Position numbers and translations under genes: made by a program
DNA from: Urophycis tenuis
Taxonomy: Eukaryota; Chordata; Actinopteri; Gadiformes; Phycidae
Assembly: GCA_036785325.1 (NCBI GenBank)
Contig: JAXIVH010000001.1
Location: forward strand, 8,425,213 to 8,489,212
Direction of reading: 5' to 3'
Length of the DNA: 64,000 nt
Shown: piece by piece, positions 54,805-64,000 of the stretch
Layout of the letters: each line of letters begins with the position of its first letter
Position numbering within the stretch: the stretch's first letter is position 1
The notes under the pieces: model-generated
Seen by the model: the letters and a program-made list of their open reading frames with translations, nothing else
What the model was told of the DNA's origin: nothing
Database searches by the model: none

Positions 54805-55464
54805 GTGCTAGCGCTCCACACCTGGATCATGCCGCCGCTGTACTCCACCTCCGACCTCCACTCACTCAACAACCGCCTGCGCCCGGACTGCATCGACATC
54901 CTCCGTGAAGCTGATCTACTTCGCCGTCCTCCACACAGAGGCTCTGGTCGTATGTTCAACTATAACTTCTCAACTCCCGACTCCATCCCGTCCATCTGGT
55001 CGTGCACACGCACCGCTTCTTCCTCATTACGTCATCACAACAAACGACACGTGCACCTTTCAAACCTCCGCCCCCTTCCTCAGTCCTCTCAACCTATCAT
55101 GAAGCAGCGTCACCTGAAACTGGCTTTGCTTAACACCCGCTCACTCAACAATAAAAGTCATATTCTGAATGAATTCATTACGGACAATAACCTGGATTTC
55201 CTCTGTATTACTGAAACCTGGCACAAACCTCTGGACTATTTTTCTCTCAACCAGACCACACCCACCGGATACACCTATATGGACAAACCCAGACCTGAGG
55301 GGCGGGGAGGTGGTGTTGCAGCATTTTACAGAAAGGACATAAAAACATCCACCATCTCCGTCCCTGCTGCTGACTCCTTCGAACATCTCACCTTCAAACT
55401 CCACCCAGTTATCTGCCATCTCACCTTCCATTCTACTTCTGGGGGATTTCAATATCCACATTGA
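54805..55464 (+). pseudogene. L2 ORF2, endonuclease N-terminus with frameshifting deletion
   Basis: This segment contains LKLALLNTRSLNNKSHILNE and DNNLDFLCITETWH, the first catalytic blocks of an APE-type endonuclease, then RGGGVAAFYRKD. Near 55404 the frame breaks. The next frame begins at once with LSAISPSILLLGDFNIHIDT, so several dozen residues between these blocks appear deleted. The endonuclease is therefore inactive. Confidence 0.75.
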
Positions 55465-57862
55465 CACCGACTCCAAATCTGCCACCGAATTCCTGGAATT
55501 GCTACACCACTTCAACTTCATTCAACATGTCAACTTTCCCACCCACAGCCGTGGTCACACCCTGGACCTGGTCTGCTCCATTGGTCTCACCTTTCATCAC
55601 CTCTCCAGCTTCAACCTCAACATCTCTGATCACCTGGCAATCATCATGGACATTGACATCCCCATTCCCACCACTAAGGTTAAACGGACAATATCCTTCA
55701 GAAACCTCAAATCCATCTCCCCTTCAGTTCTTTCCGCCTCTCTTGCAAGTCAAATATCTGCTTCCTCCCTACCGTTAACTGACAACCCCTCTGACCTCAC
55801 CAAATTCTACAACGAAACACTGTCCTCCTGTCTCAATCAGCTAGCCCCCATCAAAACTAAAACGGTCTCCTTCACCCACTCTGCCCCCTGGTACACTCCT
55901 GAACTACACAAAATGAAATCACATAAACGACAGCTTGAAAGACTTCACAGGAAAACCGGTTTAACTGTCCATCTGCAAGCCTATACAGATTACCTTCAGC
56001 AGTACAAGGATGCTCTCAGTACTGCCCGGTCCACCTACTACTCTCACCTCATACACTCCGGCTCCACCAACCCCAAGGCTCTCTTCTCAACAGTTAACAA
56101 ACTCCTCAAGCCCATCGACAATACCTCCAACTCATTCACCACTGAAAAATGCAACTCCTTTCTTTCATTCTTCCAAACAAAAATCAACACCATTTACAAC
56201 AGCTTGTCCTCCTCTTCTGTCGCCGTGGCCTGCACTCCTCCTCCCTCATCTGTTTCCCTCCTCCTCCCCTCTCAGCCCCTGTCTCACTTCTCCCCTGTAT
56301 CAACAGGGGAGCTCCTCAAAACCATAACAGGCATGAGAACCCCTACATCTGTCCTAGATCCCATCCCGTCTCACCTCATCAAGGATTCTTTTCCAGCCAT
56401 CTCCACACTCATCACAGAAATAATCAACTCCTCCCTCAGGTCTGGCTCAGTTCCCCGTTCACTCAAACTGGCTGCTGTCACTCCCATCCTCAAAAAACCC
56501 GGACTCAACCCTGACATCATGTCAAACTTCCGGCCCATCTCCAATCTCCCCTTTCTGTCTAAAATACTGGAACGTATTGTCGCCACTCAACTCAAAGCCC
56601 ACCTCTGCTTAAATGACCTGTTCGAACCATTTCAGTCCAGTTTCCGTTCCCAACACAGCACTGAAACAGCTCTCCTGAAAGTCACCAACGACATCCTCCT
56701 CTCTGCAGACTCCGGTCACCTCACCGTCCTCATCCTCCTTGACCTCACCGCAGCTTTCGACACCATCAACCACACCATTCTCCTCTCCCGCCTTGAGTCT
56801 TCTCTTCACATCACTGGCACTGCACTCTCCTGGCTCAAATCATACCTTACTGACCGACAACAATTCATCTACATCAACAACTGCTCCTCCTCCACTGCTC
56901 CTCTGTCCCAAGGCGTCCCCCAGGGTTCGGTGCTTGGTCCCCTCCTCTTCATACTCTACCTGCTCCCTCTTGGCAACATCATTCGCCACCATGGTCTCCA
57001 CTTCCACTGTTATGCCGATGACGTCCAGCTTTACATCTCCACCAAGTCCATCACCCCCACCACTCACTCCACACTCTCAGACTGTCTTGCCGACATCAAA
57101 TCCTGGATGCAGACCAACTTTCTTAAACTTAATTGCGACAAATCTGACCTGCTCATTATCGGCCCCAAATCCCTCAACAAAACCACAGACAGTTTCCGCC
57201 TCACCATCGACAACTCCACCCTGTCTCCATCCCCTCACAGCCGCAACCTCGGAGTCATCTTCGATAATTACCTCTCCTTTGAAGCTCACATAAACCAAAT
57301 CACCAGAACTGCCTTCTTTCACCTCAGGAACATCGCCCGTCTCCGCCCATCACTCTCCTTCTCTGCTGCTGAAACCCTCATTCACGCCTTCATCACCTCA
57401 AGAATCGACTATTGCAACAGCATCCTCTACGGCACCCCATCCAAAACCTTAAATAAACTACAGTACATCCAAAACTCTGCTGCACGTCTGCTCACCCACA
57501 CCCGCACCCGTGATCACATCACTCCTGTCCTCCAGAAACTCCACTGGCTCCCTGTTCCACAACGTATTCAGTTCAAAATCCTCCTCCTCACACACAAAGC
57601 CCTCCATAACCAGGCCCCTTCCTACCTCACGGATCTGCTCCATCGTCACAACCCATCCCGCAGCCTCCGTTCATCATCTGATGCTAACCTCCTTACTCCA
57701 CCAGCCAGAACCAAGTACCGAACCTGGGGCGACAGAGCCTTCTCTGCAGCCGCCCCCTCCCTCTGGAACGCTCTCCCCAAACGCATCCGAGACTGCACTG
57801 ATCTGCCCACCTTCAAATCTATGACCAAAACACACCTTTTTAAAATTGCTTTTAATGTTTAG
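55406..57862 (+). pseudogene. L2 ORF2, rest of endonuclease and complete reverse transcriptase
   Basis: The frame is open from about 55406 to the TAG at 57860-57862. Endonuclease motifs GDFNIHIDT and SDHLAI come first. Reverse-transcriptase motifs follow: FRPISNLPFLSKILERIV, LILLDLTAAFDTINH with the first catalytic Asp, GVPQGSVLGPLLF, and YADDVQLY with the catalytic DD. The C-terminal block (ARLLTHTRTRDHITPVLQKL, then WNALPKRIRDCTDLPTF) is typical of the L2 clade. The reverse transcriptase looks intact, but the frame-breaking deletion upstream separates it from the start codon. Confidence 0.85.
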
Positions 57863-58006
57863 CTCAGTGTAATGTGTCTTGTTTTTTTTAGTCTGTTTAG
57901 GGTACTTGTACTATTTTATATTGTTCTGCTTTTAATGTAAAGTGTCTTTGAGTACTTAGAAAAGCGCTCTTAAATAAAATGTATTATTATTATTATTATT
58001 ATTATA

Positions 58007-58443
58007 TTACAATCGTCATGTTTCTGTCTCCAAGCTTGCATTTCAATTTGGGTTTTCCAGTTATGACCAACCATATCACATTGTTAACATGTTATGATCA
58101 AACTTATGAAGTGCAAGAAAAGGGCCTTTAGAAGGGTTTGTTTTGATGGACGTGTCACCTGGACGGCACTCAGATCGGTGGCACCTTTGTTCAAATCTTG
58201 CGAGATAGATGTTTACATACACTTCTTCCATTCTCACTGTCATGCATGCCCAGGAAGAAAATTTCCATTGAACCGGGGAGACTTAAGAGAGCCCATGTCA
58301 TTACATTTCATTTACATAACCTTCAAAAACAATCTCCAATAACCATACAAGGATAACTTGTAAGGTTCAGCCTTCTTTAATGTTCATCTCTTCTCTTGTT
58401 AAATATATCAACATAAGCAGAGACGTCAGTTTAGGCAACAGGT

Positions 58444-58446
<3 letters not shown>
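58007..58446. other. Intergenic DNA, nothing recognised
   Basis: No gene or repeat boundary is supported between the L2 tail and the AT microsatellite. Confidence 0.4.

Positions 58447-58503
<57 letters not shown>
58447..58503. repeat. (TA)n microsatellite
   Basis: About 56 bp of TA dinucleotides. Confidence 0.95.
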
Positions 58504-58506
<3 letters not shown>

Positions 58507-59134
58507 CAAGCTCTAATCTTTTTTTTTTGCCTGTCAGCAATCTGCTGTTTGTGAATAAGTTGGTATAGGTCTTTCATCTTTATAATACAATATAATAACA
58601 TTAAAGGCAAATAAATGCTGAATGTATCCACAGCTACTCTTCAGAGGCCAACGGTGTGGCACAAAACCCATATCCATCCAAACCTACCATTAGCACTTTG
58701 ACCATTAGCACACCCCCGCCCCGCCCCCATTGTCTAGTGTTGTGTGGTAACTGTAACGTGATGTGGAGCCGAAGGTCAGACTTGTGGAACATCAATGATT
58801 CCTCATTGTTGCCACGGGAAGAAGCCAAGATTCTAAGTAATTGTATAGCCAATCAGAATTTGTTCATCGTTCACTTCATACATTCACAGTTTTTTTTTTT
58901 CTTTGTAGCATGGATGTATTACAGTGAATGTTTGCAAAACAATGAATGTGGCATGCAAAAGATTTTCTGGATGTGTGTGTGTGTGTGTGCCTGTGAGTGC
59001 GTTTGTGCCTTCCTGCCTGTGTGTATGAGTATGCATGCCTCTGTGTCGGGCGTGTCTGTGCATGGTGTGTGTCCCTGCATGAATGCCTGTGTACTGGATG
59101 TCTGAGGCAACATCTTGTCGGTGGGTCATTGGGG
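58504..59134. other. Intergenic DNA with GT-rich stretch
   Basis: A (GT)n run at about 58972-58989 is followed by loosely repetitive TGTG/TGCATG sequence to about 59100. No gene is supported. Confidence 0.4.
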
Positions 59135-59285
59135 CTACACCAGGTTCTCCACCCCAGGAAGAGGCTGTTGTGTTGGGGTGTCGGAGGGGGCGCCGGCCTG
59201 CTGGGCCAGCTGCAGGACCAGGATGTTGCACAGCAGGCACACCTTCCTCACCTCCAGCCACTTGATCAGGCACCAGGATGAATGC
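59135..59285 (-). pseudogene. Degraded RNF24-like C-terminal exon
   Basis: The minus strand reads CLIKWLEVRKVCLLCN, then LVLQLAQQAG, and ends QPLPGVENLV before a TAG. From memory, vertebrate RNF24 ends with the same CLIKWLEVRKVC block and a closely similar PLPGxENxV tail; RNF24 is a membrane RING-type ubiquitin ligase. Changes are the loss of Pro in the CPLC pair (CLLC) and a net two-base loss before CLIKW that breaks the His-containing part of the RING. No upstream exon is seen because a Gypsy element starts 75 bp away. It is either a dead duplicate or, less likely, a diverged terminal exon. Confidence 0.5.
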
Positions 59286-59402
59286 CTGCACATGCATTCA
59301 TGCACATATCGCTGCGGGGGCACCAAGCAAGTCGAAACATAAAAAAAATATGCAAATATTGTAACGTGTTGGGGGAGTGTTTCCCAGAATGCTTTGCGAC
59401 AT

Positions 59403-59506
59403 TTGCCCTCCAAGCATTCACCAGGGGGCTCCAGCCGGAGCGACTTCTAGAGCACATTCACCTGTGCACACCAAAGACTTTGGCCGAGGCGTTGAGCGAA
59501 GCCGAA
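59403..59506 (+). pseudogene. Gypsy gag remnant
   Basis: The segment reads LQAFTRGLQPERLLEHIHLC then TPKTLAEALSEAE, typical of a fish Gypsy gag. It is interrupted by LINE insertions at its 3' side. Confidence 0.65.
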
Positions 59507-59690
59507 GACTTAGACTTAGACTTCTTTAATGTCCATAAAACTTACATAAAATGGAACATTTTCTTTGACAGTGGCATAAAGACATACAAAGAGCACACAC
59601 ATCACAGACAACACTATGCACAATAACTAGATAAACATAATATTTAGGTAAAAATATAAAATCAACTCTCTCCTCTTTGGTCTCCCCCAG
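59507..59690 (-). mobile_element. LINE 3'-end fragment (Rex-like tail)
   Basis: On the minus strand this ends in GGACATTAAAGAAGTCTAAG followed by a GTCTAA-type tail, common for fish LINE 3' ends. It is 5'-truncated and abuts an L2 fragment head to head. Confidence 0.5.
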
Positions 59691-60211
59691 AAATCCCTCC
59701 ATAAGCTCCAACTGGTCCAGAACTCAGCTGCCCGTATCCTCTCTCAAACCCCCTCTTTCCACCACATCACCCCATCCTACAGCATCTCCACTGGCTTCCA
59801 ATTAACTTACGTATTAACTTCAAAATTCTCCTTCATACCTTTAAAACCATCCACAACCTCGCCCCTCCCTACCTGTCTGACTGCATTCACACTGCCACCT
59901 CCACCTGCTCCCTCAGATTCTCCTCTTCCATCCACCTCACTGTCCCCTCTGCCCGGCTCACCACCATGGGGAGCAGAGCTTTCAGCCGCTCTGCTCCCAA
60001 ACTCTGGAACTCACTCCCATCTGACATCCGAAATATTGACTCCCTCCCTCAGTTCAAATCCTCTCTCAAAACCCACTTTTTCAGGACAGCATTCTCATTG
60101 TAGTTGTCATGATGTTTTTACTTGCACTTTTAATGGTTTTGTTATTTGTTTGCTCTTGTTTTAAATTGTAAAGTGTCCTTGAGTGGCCTGAAAGACACTT
60201 CTAAATAAAAT

Positions 60212-60242
<31 letters not shown>
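59691..60242 (+). mobile_element. 5'-truncated L2-type LINE fragment
   Basis: It encodes KLQLVQNSAARILSQTPSFH and, after a frameshift near 59792, NLAPPYLSDCIHTATST, MGSRAFSRSAPKLWNSLPSD and LPQFKSSLKTHFFRTAF. It ends with AAAGTGTCCTTGAGTGGCCT and an (ATT)n tail at about 60213-60242. It is a different subfamily from the 54-58 kb copy. Confidence 0.8.
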
Positions 60243-60243
<1 letters not shown>

Positions 60244-60960
60244 ACTGCCATCCAGAACGACCCCTTCCTCCCCCGCCAAAGCTGGATTACAAATCGGCCG
60301 ACTATGCCGGGCCATCGGACTATATATGGACTGTGACATCGATGGCACCTGGTGCAGGGCCCTGGTGGACACAGGGTCCACCATCTCCCAGGAAAAGCCG
60401 GAGCCCACTGGGCTGGACTCCTACCAAGCGCCACATTGCCACTGTCATCGGGGCATGCACTAAGATGTTGTGACAAAAGTCCCTCAAAGTGACTGCTGCT
60501 GGCCACATGGTGGGCCACAAGTTTTGGTTAGCCAGAATACTGGACCCCTGCATCATTGGGCTAGACATGCTGACCATATGGGGTGCCGTGGTGGATATAT
60601 CCAGAGCTACACTTTCCCTGGGCCCTGAGACCATCACACTGCACGCCACAGGTAAAGGGAGGGACTGTGACTCGCCTCGTTTCCAGCCAAAGAGTCTTCT
60701 GCACCGCCAACAGTAAGAACATGTGGCCTCGAGAGAACACCGCCAGCCACAGAAGGAGTTCCCCCACCAGCTCAATCTCCATCCGCTGAAACCAGGGAGG
60801 CCATCGTCGACCTCTACCACCGGAGCGGAAAGGGCCTGGAGGAGGATCAGCGATGCCAACTATGGGAAGTACTGGACCTGTTTTTTCCCGACATCTTTTG
60901 CAGCTAGAGATGAGGACTGTACACGCACCAGCTTGGTGCAGCATTACATTGACACTGCCG
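60243..60960 (+). pseudogene. Gypsy gag end and protease remnant
   Basis: The aspartic-protease motif ALVDTGS lies at about 60359-60379. The frame around it shifts more than once (stops and shifts near 60470 and 60715). Confidence 0.6.
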
Positions 60961-61660
60961 GTGCATGCCCAATCCACCTCCGTCCCCGACGCCTGCCACT
61001 AGCAAAGCGGCTTTGGGCAGAAGAAAAAATCAAGGAGATGCTGGAAGCTGGCATTATCAAGCCCTCCACAGGCCCCTGGGCAGCCCCAGTGGTTCTCGTA
61101 AGAAAGAAAGATGGCACCTGGAAAGATGGCACCACCACCTCTGCGTGGACTATTGTCTCCTCAACAAAGTCACTCATAAGGACTCGTACCCACTGCCCCG
61201 GGTTGATGACGCCCTCGATTACATTGCTGGGTCCCGCTGGTTCAGTTACTGGCAGGTTGAGTTGTCGCCAGAAGCATGTCCAAAGACTGCCTTTTCCATT
61301 GGCCAAGGACTGCACCAGTTTAAAATGATGCCCTTCGGTCTTTGTAACGCCCCGGCTACCTTTGAACGCTTGATGGAGAAGGTCCTGGCTGACATTCCCC
61401 GGAACCGCTGCGTCGTATACCTGGATTACCTCCTTGCTCATGCCACTGACCATGAAAGCACAGTGACCAACCTGAGGGACGGCGTCCACGCCATCCACGA
61501 GGCCGGCCTGCATCTCCACCCCCAGAAGTGTCACCTGTTCCAGCGAGAGATATCTTTCCTGGGTCACGTCGTCAGTGCAGCTGGAGTGTCCACCGATTTA
61601 GCCAAGGTAGCAGCAGTGAAGGACTGGCCTGTCCCTCGCAACATTGCGGGGCTATGAGCT
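60961..61660 (+). pseudogene. Gypsy reverse transcriptase, catalytically broken
   Basis: Typical blocks are RRLPLAKRLWAEEKIKEMLE, WAAPVVLVRKKDGTWK, NKVTHKDSYPLP, then FKMMPFGLCNAPATFERLME and FQREISFLGHVVSAAGVSTD. The first catalytic block is missing: WFSYWQVEL at 61238-61264 lacks the usual aspartate-bearing segment. The second block reads YLDY at 61418-61429 instead of YLDD. A repeated GATGGCACC stretch near 61110-61130 and a shift with TGA near 61655 also break the frame. Confidence 0.8.
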
Positions 61661-62226
61661 TCCTGGGACTCGCTTCCTACTATCGGTGGTTCGTCAGACA
61701 CTTGACCACCATTGCCAGCGCACTGCATCAGCTGACACAGAAAGGGCAAGCGTTCCACTGGATTGAGGACTGCACACACGCCTTTTTCCAGCTTCGGTCA
61801 GCACTCGTCGAGAGTCCCGGGCTGGCCTATCCAGACCTCCAGCGTCCCTTCATCGTTGACACCGATGCCAGCAACGTCGGCCTTGGGGCAGTACTCTTTC
61901 AGGAGGAGGAACAGGGAGAGCAGGTCACTGCATACTTCAGCCAATCCCTCAGCCGACCAGAGAGGAATTACTGCGTCACACACCGAGAGTTGCTAACTGT
62001 TGTCCTGGGCCTTCGCACTTCAGACCCCACCTATGGGCAGAGGTTCCTCCTGGGTACAGACCATGCATCCCTCACCTGGCTCCTCAACTTTAAAGAACTG
62101 GAGGGGCAGCTTTCCCCGTGGCTGGAGGTTCTTCAGGATTATGACTTTGAGATACACCACCAGGCTGGCCGCCTCCATGTCAACGTGGATGCACTGTCTC
62201 GGCGTCCCTGTCGAGAAGACAACTGA
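61661..62226 (+). pseudogene. Gypsy connection/RNase H domain
   Basis: The segment contains SFLGLASYYRWFVRHLT, FIVDTDASNVGLGAVLFQEE, RPERNYCVTHRELLTVVLGL, DHASLTWLLNF and GRLHVNVDALSRRPC, all typical of Ty3/Gypsy RNase H. It ends at a TGA (62224-62226). Confidence 0.75.
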
Positions 62227-62399
62227 AGGTACTGCCTACGGGTAGAAGAACGAGGTCCGGCGGACAAAGTGGTGGCCGCACTGCGAGACAACCCAGGGGA
62301 CCTTGACTCTGGGTCTCTGGGTGCCCCTGGGTAGGGGCGGTCCAAAGACCAGCGTGGCCAACCATCTCTGCACTAGACCCTGAGACCAAGGCCCTCTAC

Positions 62400-63371
62400 T
62401 TGCAGTGGCCCAACCTCATCAACCACGATGGACTCCTCCACTGCCGCTGGCAGACCCCGGAGTGCGACGGTGACATTCTCCAGCTCCTAGTGCCCCGCCA
62501 GCTACGCTCCAGAGTGCTACGACTGGTCCATGGTGTGGCCGGGGTTGGACACTTTGGAGTCTCCAAAACCCTCAACCATCTTCGGTCCCAGTTCTATTGG
62601 CCAGGATGCCGCCAGGATGTGGAACATTATGTTCACCGGTGTGACACCTGCACTGTGAAAAAAGGGCCAACCCGACACTCACAGGGCCCCTTGCAGCAGT
62701 ACCAGGTGGGGGCCCCCATGGAGTGCATGGCCGTTGACATCTTGGGTCCTTTCCCGACTACTGAACAGGGTAACCGCTACATATTGGTTGCCGTGGACTA
62801 TTTCACCAAATGGCCAGAGGCCTATGCAGTCCCTGACCAGAGTGCTGCCATGACTGCGGGGCGGCTGGTGGACGAGATGTTCTGTCCCTTTGGCGTACCA
62901 GAGGAGCTGCATAGTGACCAGGGGTGGAACTTCGAGGCCCAGGTGTTTGCAGAGGTTTGTCGGCGACTGGGCATCAAGAAAACCCAGACTACACCACTAC
63001 ACCCTCAGAGCTATGGACTGGTTGAATGCTTCAACCGCACCCTGGTCGCGCAACTCGCTATTTTGACTAGCCATCAGCAGCGAGACGGGGGCTTACATCT
63101 GCCTTTGGTCCTGTGGGTGTATCGGACTGCAGTGCAGGGGTCCACCAAGTGCACCTCTGCCATCTTCATGTTTGGACATGAGCTTTGCACCCCCGTGGAT
63201 TTGGTTTTTGGACCACTCCCTGAGTCTGAGGTGGCGGGACCCGGGTTGGATTACCTGTATCACCTTTGTCTCCGGGTGGTCCAACAAGGAAGCCCCTTGC
63301 CAATGCTGGGGCCCGACATGAACGGGCATAAGATTCTCGCTCTAAGGGTGAGGACTTTGCAGCAGGGGTGA
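62400..63371 (+). pseudogene. Gypsy integrase
   Basis: An HHCC zinc-binding domain is visible (H in VAGVGHFG and upstream, then CDTC). The core keeps AVDILGPFP, LHSDQGWNFE and LVECFNRTL, so the D, D and E residues appear present, with small changes from the usual motifs. The frame stops at 63371, and a C-terminal part continues at 63368-63712 in another frame (WVGPCTVLEKLSDVVYRG). Confidence 0.75.
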
Positions 63372-63730
63372 TGGTGTGGGTGTATTGCCCAGAGAGGAAG
63401 AAGGGTCTTTCCCCCAAGCTGATGAGTCAGTGGGTCGGTCCATGTACAGTTTTGGAGAAACTGTCTGATGTTGTGTACCGGGGGTGGTTGGTAAAAAGAA
63501 ATCGGGTAGTAGTGCTCCACTGCGACAGGCTTGCTCCTTACCAACCATTAGTTCCATCTGGGGGTGGGCTTGGGGCTGAGGACAAACCGCAGGTCCCTAC
63601 CATTCCACTGGGAGCTACTAGGGGCTCACCTGAGCGGAACCCTCAACGTCGCCAGGTCCCCCAACACCTCAAGGACTTTGTGTTGGACAAGTGGGTTGCT
63701 GGGGACAGCTAACCTGCTAGGTGGAAGCTG

Positions 63731-64000
63731 TGTAACGTGTTGGGGGAGTGTTTCCCAGAATGCTTTGCGACATTCTGGCATTCTGTGTAATTGCTGGTAG
63801 ATAGGGTTTGGAAGCAATTGTTCAAGGCATGTTGGGTTCCTTACGTTCACTGTTTTTGCTGTTGTTTTGGGGATGAGTCAGAGGGCGTTGTTTTGGGGAT
63901 GAGTCAGAGAGCACCATTGCTCAACTGATTGTGGTATCTTGTGCGTCTTGCTTGCTATAGCTTGCCACAACATGTTTACATGCATGAAGGAGGCGCGGCA
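63731..64000 (+). repeat. 3' LTR of the Gypsy element (partial)
   Basis: It starts TGTAACGTGTTGGGGGAGTG after a purine-rich GGTGGAAGC, and its first 43 bp match 59360-59402. It includes a direct repeat TTTTGGGGATGAGTCAGAG (near 63866 and 63890). It continues beyond the window. Confidence 0.75.

Larger units (their letters stand above)
54401..58006 (+). mobile_element. Nearly full-length L2-type LINE
   Basis: A GC-rich 5' region with short open frames precedes the endonuclease/reverse-transcriptase frame. The element ends with AAGTGTCTTTGAGTACTTAG, AAATAAAATG and an (ATT)n tail at 57981-58005, the usual end of fish L2/Maui-type LINEs. The 5' boundary is approximate. Confidence 0.8.
59360..64000 (+). 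mobile_element. Decayed Ty3/Gypsy retrotransposon with nested LINEs
   Basis: The LTR start TGTAACGTGTTGGGGGAGTG occurs at 59360 and at 63731. The left copy is cut after about 43 bp and fused to a gag remnant. Protease, reverse transcriptase, RNase H and integrase remnants follow in the normal Ty3/Gypsy order. LINE sequences at 59507-60242 interrupt it. The right LTR runs off the window, so its full length is unknown. Many frameshifts make it inactive. Confidence 0.82.

Overview
The window looks like nuclear DNA of a ray-finned (teleost-type) fish. The evidence is spliced eukaryotic gene structure, dense vertebrate/fish-type mobile elements (L2-type, Rex1/Babar-like and RTE-type LINEs, Ty3/Gypsy and BEL/Pao retroelements, hAT and THAP-type DNA transposons, tRNA-derived SINEs, MITEs) and many simple repeats. 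I cannot name the species.

The centrepiece is one gene on the minus strand, about 14.37-42.21 kb. It encodes a giant mucin-like, threonine-rich surface protein. I traced six coding exons by splice sites and phase. A 49-nt exon carries the start codon and most of a signal peptide. It is followed by a single 26,204-nt exon of PTTTTAG-type heptads with no stop codon. Three short exons then build a SEA-like domain, and a last exon ends in a Thr/Ser stalk and a short hydrophobic tail resembling a GPI-anchor signal. All phases agree (26,781 nt, 8,926 residues). Inside the giant exon there is higher-order duplication: tandem copies of 1,155, 1,191, 1,275 and 2,658 bp, and a paralogous block about 12-13.5 kb away.

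The left flank (1-13.6 kb) is nested transposons. A ZBED-type hAT transposase gene (one nonsense codon) is split in its BED finger by a young 2.5-kb LTR element whose LTRs differ at about one base and which codes only for a minisatellite-rich Pro/Arg protein. Next come a 3.1-kb THAP-domain transposon lacking its catalytic core, and two LINE 3' fragments. The second LINE is split by another decayed hAT, which itself contains a 1.06-kb MITE.

The right flank (42.2-64 kb) has foldback hairpins, a decayed hAT containing a BEL/Pao remnant, SINEs, a short telomere-like tract inside a palindromic element, an RTE-type LINE tail and a nearly complete L2-type LINE (54.4-58.0 kb). It ends with a decayed Ty3/Gypsy element (59.4-64 kb) broken by LINE insertions, lying next to a degraded fragment resembling the C-terminus of RNF24. 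Apart from the giant mucin-like gene and the RNF24-like scrap I see no host genes.
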